Part shown: positions 8,101-8,460 of the stretch, piece by piece
How the letters are laid out: every line of letters starts with the position of its first letter
How positions within the stretch are numbered: position 1 is the first letter of the stretch
DNA from: Brevundimonas sp.
Lineage (GTDB): Bacteria > Pseudomonadota > Alphaproteobacteria > Caulobacterales > Caulobacteraceae
NCBI RefSeq assembly: GCF_031082345.1
Contig: NZ_JAVHLH010000118.1
Span: 1-8,460 of the forward strand
Length of the DNA stretch: 8,460 nucleotides
Direction of reading: 5' to 3'
The notes under the pieces: model-generated
Database searches by the model: none
What the model was told of the DNA's origin: nothing
Seen by the model: the letters and a program-made list of their open reading frames with translations, nothing else
Program-made: the position numbers and the translations under genes

Positions 8101-8115
8101 GACGCCTTCGCCTGA
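5104..8115 (+). CDS. sucA: 2-oxoglutarate dehydrogenase E1 component (thiamine diphosphate-dependent)
   Basis: The product is 1003 aa from ATG 5104, longer than E. coli SucA (933). It decarboxylates 2-oxoglutarate and passes the succinyl group to the lipoyl arm of SucB. The N-terminal E2-contact segment FLYGSNASFIEDLHEKW is at residues 17-33. Key sites follow: HRGRLN with His296, HMGA with His337, GDAAFAGQG at 407-415 (Asp408 for the metal), NNQIGF at 440-445, RGTFSQRHS at 673-681, FEYGYA with Glu721 (likely cofactor aminopyrimidine contact), and HGYEGQGPEHSSAR at 773-786. The C-terminus holds WCQEEPKNMGGW and GRPASASTAAG. GTG 5092 is an in-frame alternative adding four residues, but AGGGA at 5086-5090 is only 1 nt from it; from ATG 5104 it is 13 nt away, and GAGA (5097-5100) is 3 nt away. 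ATG 5104 also gives the usual MAD-type start. Two in-frame stops, TGA TAG, end the gene. sucB follows after 44 bp, with no terminator. Confidence 0.98.
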   Translation: MADDAGRLNQVFAETSFLYGSNASFIEDLHEKWAADSASVSGEWRAFFDQLRDNAETVKAAGAAGAWGRSGVTEPTEEAAVFDGRWPAPKPDPKKAASAKAVEVPAPTGVSSEAIRAAAHDSIRALMLIRSYRVRGHLQATLDPLGIEQPNENPELTPEFYGFSEADMDRPIFLDGVLGLETGTIREVLALLKRTYCGHVGIQFMHIAEPEEKSWLQARFEGADKFEQNAFTQEGKLAILNKLIEAEGFERFLHKRFPGTKRFGLDGGEAMVPALEQIIKRGGALGVDEIVLGMAHRGRLNTLAAVMGKPYRAIFHEFQGGSTVPSDIEGSGDVKYHMGASSDREFDGNKVHLSLTANPSHLEIVNPVVLGKARAKQAFDIREANAGKPEEQWALDRSKVVPLLIHGDAAFAGQGVVAECFALMGLKGYRTGGTIHFVVNNQIGFTTSPRNSRSSPYPSDVALMVQAPIFHVNGDDPEAVVFAAKVATEFRQKFHKDVVVDMFCYRRFGHNEGDDPTFTQPLMYSKIRALPSTREIYAERLIAEGVTSQAEVDAEVARFEAFLDAEFEAGKTFEAKKADWMDGQWTGIGQPDGEERRGETSVPAATLKDLGHRLTRLPNDVDMHKTLKRVMDGRREMIATGENIDWATAESLAFASLLDEGFPVRLSGQDSVRGTFSQRHSGIVDQTTEARYVPLNNLSGGQAQFEVIDSALSEEAVLGFEYGYAVTDPNTLVMWEAQFGDFVNGAQVVIDQFITSGERKWLRMCGLTMLLPHGYEGQGPEHSSARLERFLQQCAEDNIQVANCTTPANYFHILRRQMHRPFRKPLIIMTPKSLLRHKKAVSTLADMAEGSSFHRVLHDDAQTRPEVAGIRIKADKDIRRVVLCSGKVYYDLLDRREKDVAEGKGGDDVYLMRLEQFYPWPMKSLMTELARFPDAELVWCQEEPKNMGGWTFVDPWLELTLDKMDVKAKRARYVGRPASASTAAGLMSRHLKELDAFLTDAFA

Positions 8116-8159
8116 TAGGCGTAGGGTACACCTGACCTGAACGAGACCTGGACCGCACC

Positions 8160-8460
8160 ATGGCCGACATCCTGACCCCCGCCCTCGGCGAATCCGTCAC
8201 CGAAGCCACCATCGGCAAGTGGACGAAGAAGGCCGGCGATCCGGTCAAGAAGGACGAGGTCCTGGTCGAGCTGGAGACCGACAAGGTCTCGCTGGAGGTG
8301 GTGTCGCCCGCCGATGGCGTCCTGTCCGAGATCAAGGCCCCCGACGGCGAGACCGTGACCCCGGGCGCCGTGCTGGGGGTGGTCACCGAGGGCGCGGCCG
8401 CCGCGCCGTCCGCCGAAGCCCCGAAGACTGAAGCCAAAGCCGCGCCCGCGCCGAAGGCCG
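8160..8460 (+). CDS. sucB: 2-oxoglutarate dehydrogenase E2 (dihydrolipoyllysine succinyltransferase), 5' part
   Basis: Only the first 100 codons are in the window and the frame is still open at the right edge. The protein starts [20 protein letters not shown] and holds a complete lipoyl domain (about residues 2-77). The lipoylated lysine is Lys42 in [17 protein letters not shown] is typical of the succinyltransferase rather than the pyruvate dehydrogenase E2. From about residue 78 an Ala/Pro/Lys/Glu-rich flexible linker begins. The E3/E1-binding and catalytic domains must lie beyond the window. The 44-bp gap after sucA has no strong Shine-Dalgarno and no hairpin, so co-transcription with sucA is expected. 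The lipoyl arm carries the succinyl group from SucA to the E2 active site. Confidence 0.97.
   Translation, partial: MADILTPALGESVTEATIGKWTKKAGDPVKKDEVLVELETDKVSLEVVSPADGVLSEIKAPDGETVTPGAVLGVVTEGAAAAPSAEAPKTEAKAAPAPKA

Overview
This is a GC-rich, single-strand gene block from an alphaproteobacterium. The best fit is the Caulobacterales (Brevundimonas- or Caulobacter-like), judged from the protein sequences, the strong G/C third-position bias, and promoter-like boxes that resemble the Caulobacter housekeeping consensus (TTGACGS, 10-14 nt, GCTANAWC). The genus is inferred, not proven. All supported genes read on the + strand.

Layout: (1) 1-883, the C-terminal part of an MFS transporter whose start lies outside the window. 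(2) 884-995, a short gap with a perfect 13-bp palindrome and a GC hairpin. (3) 996-1457, a small secreted protein (called A here), closed by tandem hairpins, the second of which looks like an intrinsic terminator. (4) A promoter at about 1556-1585 starts the TCA-cycle block: sucC (1615-2805), two small secreted-protein genes B (2805-3338) and C (3384-3938) with a 14-codon ORF between them, then sucD (3984-4886). (5) 4887-5103, a structured regulatory gap: REP-like palindrome, 18-bp dyad, tandem 10-bp repeat, promoter and 5'-UTR hairpin. (6) sucA (5104-8115), encoding the E1 component of 2-oxoglutarate dehydrogenase, followed by the start of sucB (8160 to the window edge), encoding its E2 component.

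The enzymes catalyse two consecutive TCA steps. SucA and SucB (with Lpd, not in the window) convert 2-oxoglutarate to succinyl-CoA. SucC and SucD then convert succinyl-CoA to succinate, making ATP or GTP. The catalytic motifs checked in the four sequences look intact.

The unusual part is not the enzymes. sucC and sucD, normally adjacent because their products form one complex, are separated by two secreted-protein genes. B and C, together with A upstream of sucC, share a pattern: an N-terminal signal peptide, Cys-[Leu/Val]-x-Thr, a Trp 19-20 residues after that Cys, a second Cys 58-70 residues after the first, and a similar C-terminal strand pattern. They look like three diverged copies of one unnamed exported family threaded through a core metabolic locus. 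Stop-start overlaps link sucC to B and the 14-codon ORF to C, which suggests a translationally coupled chain.
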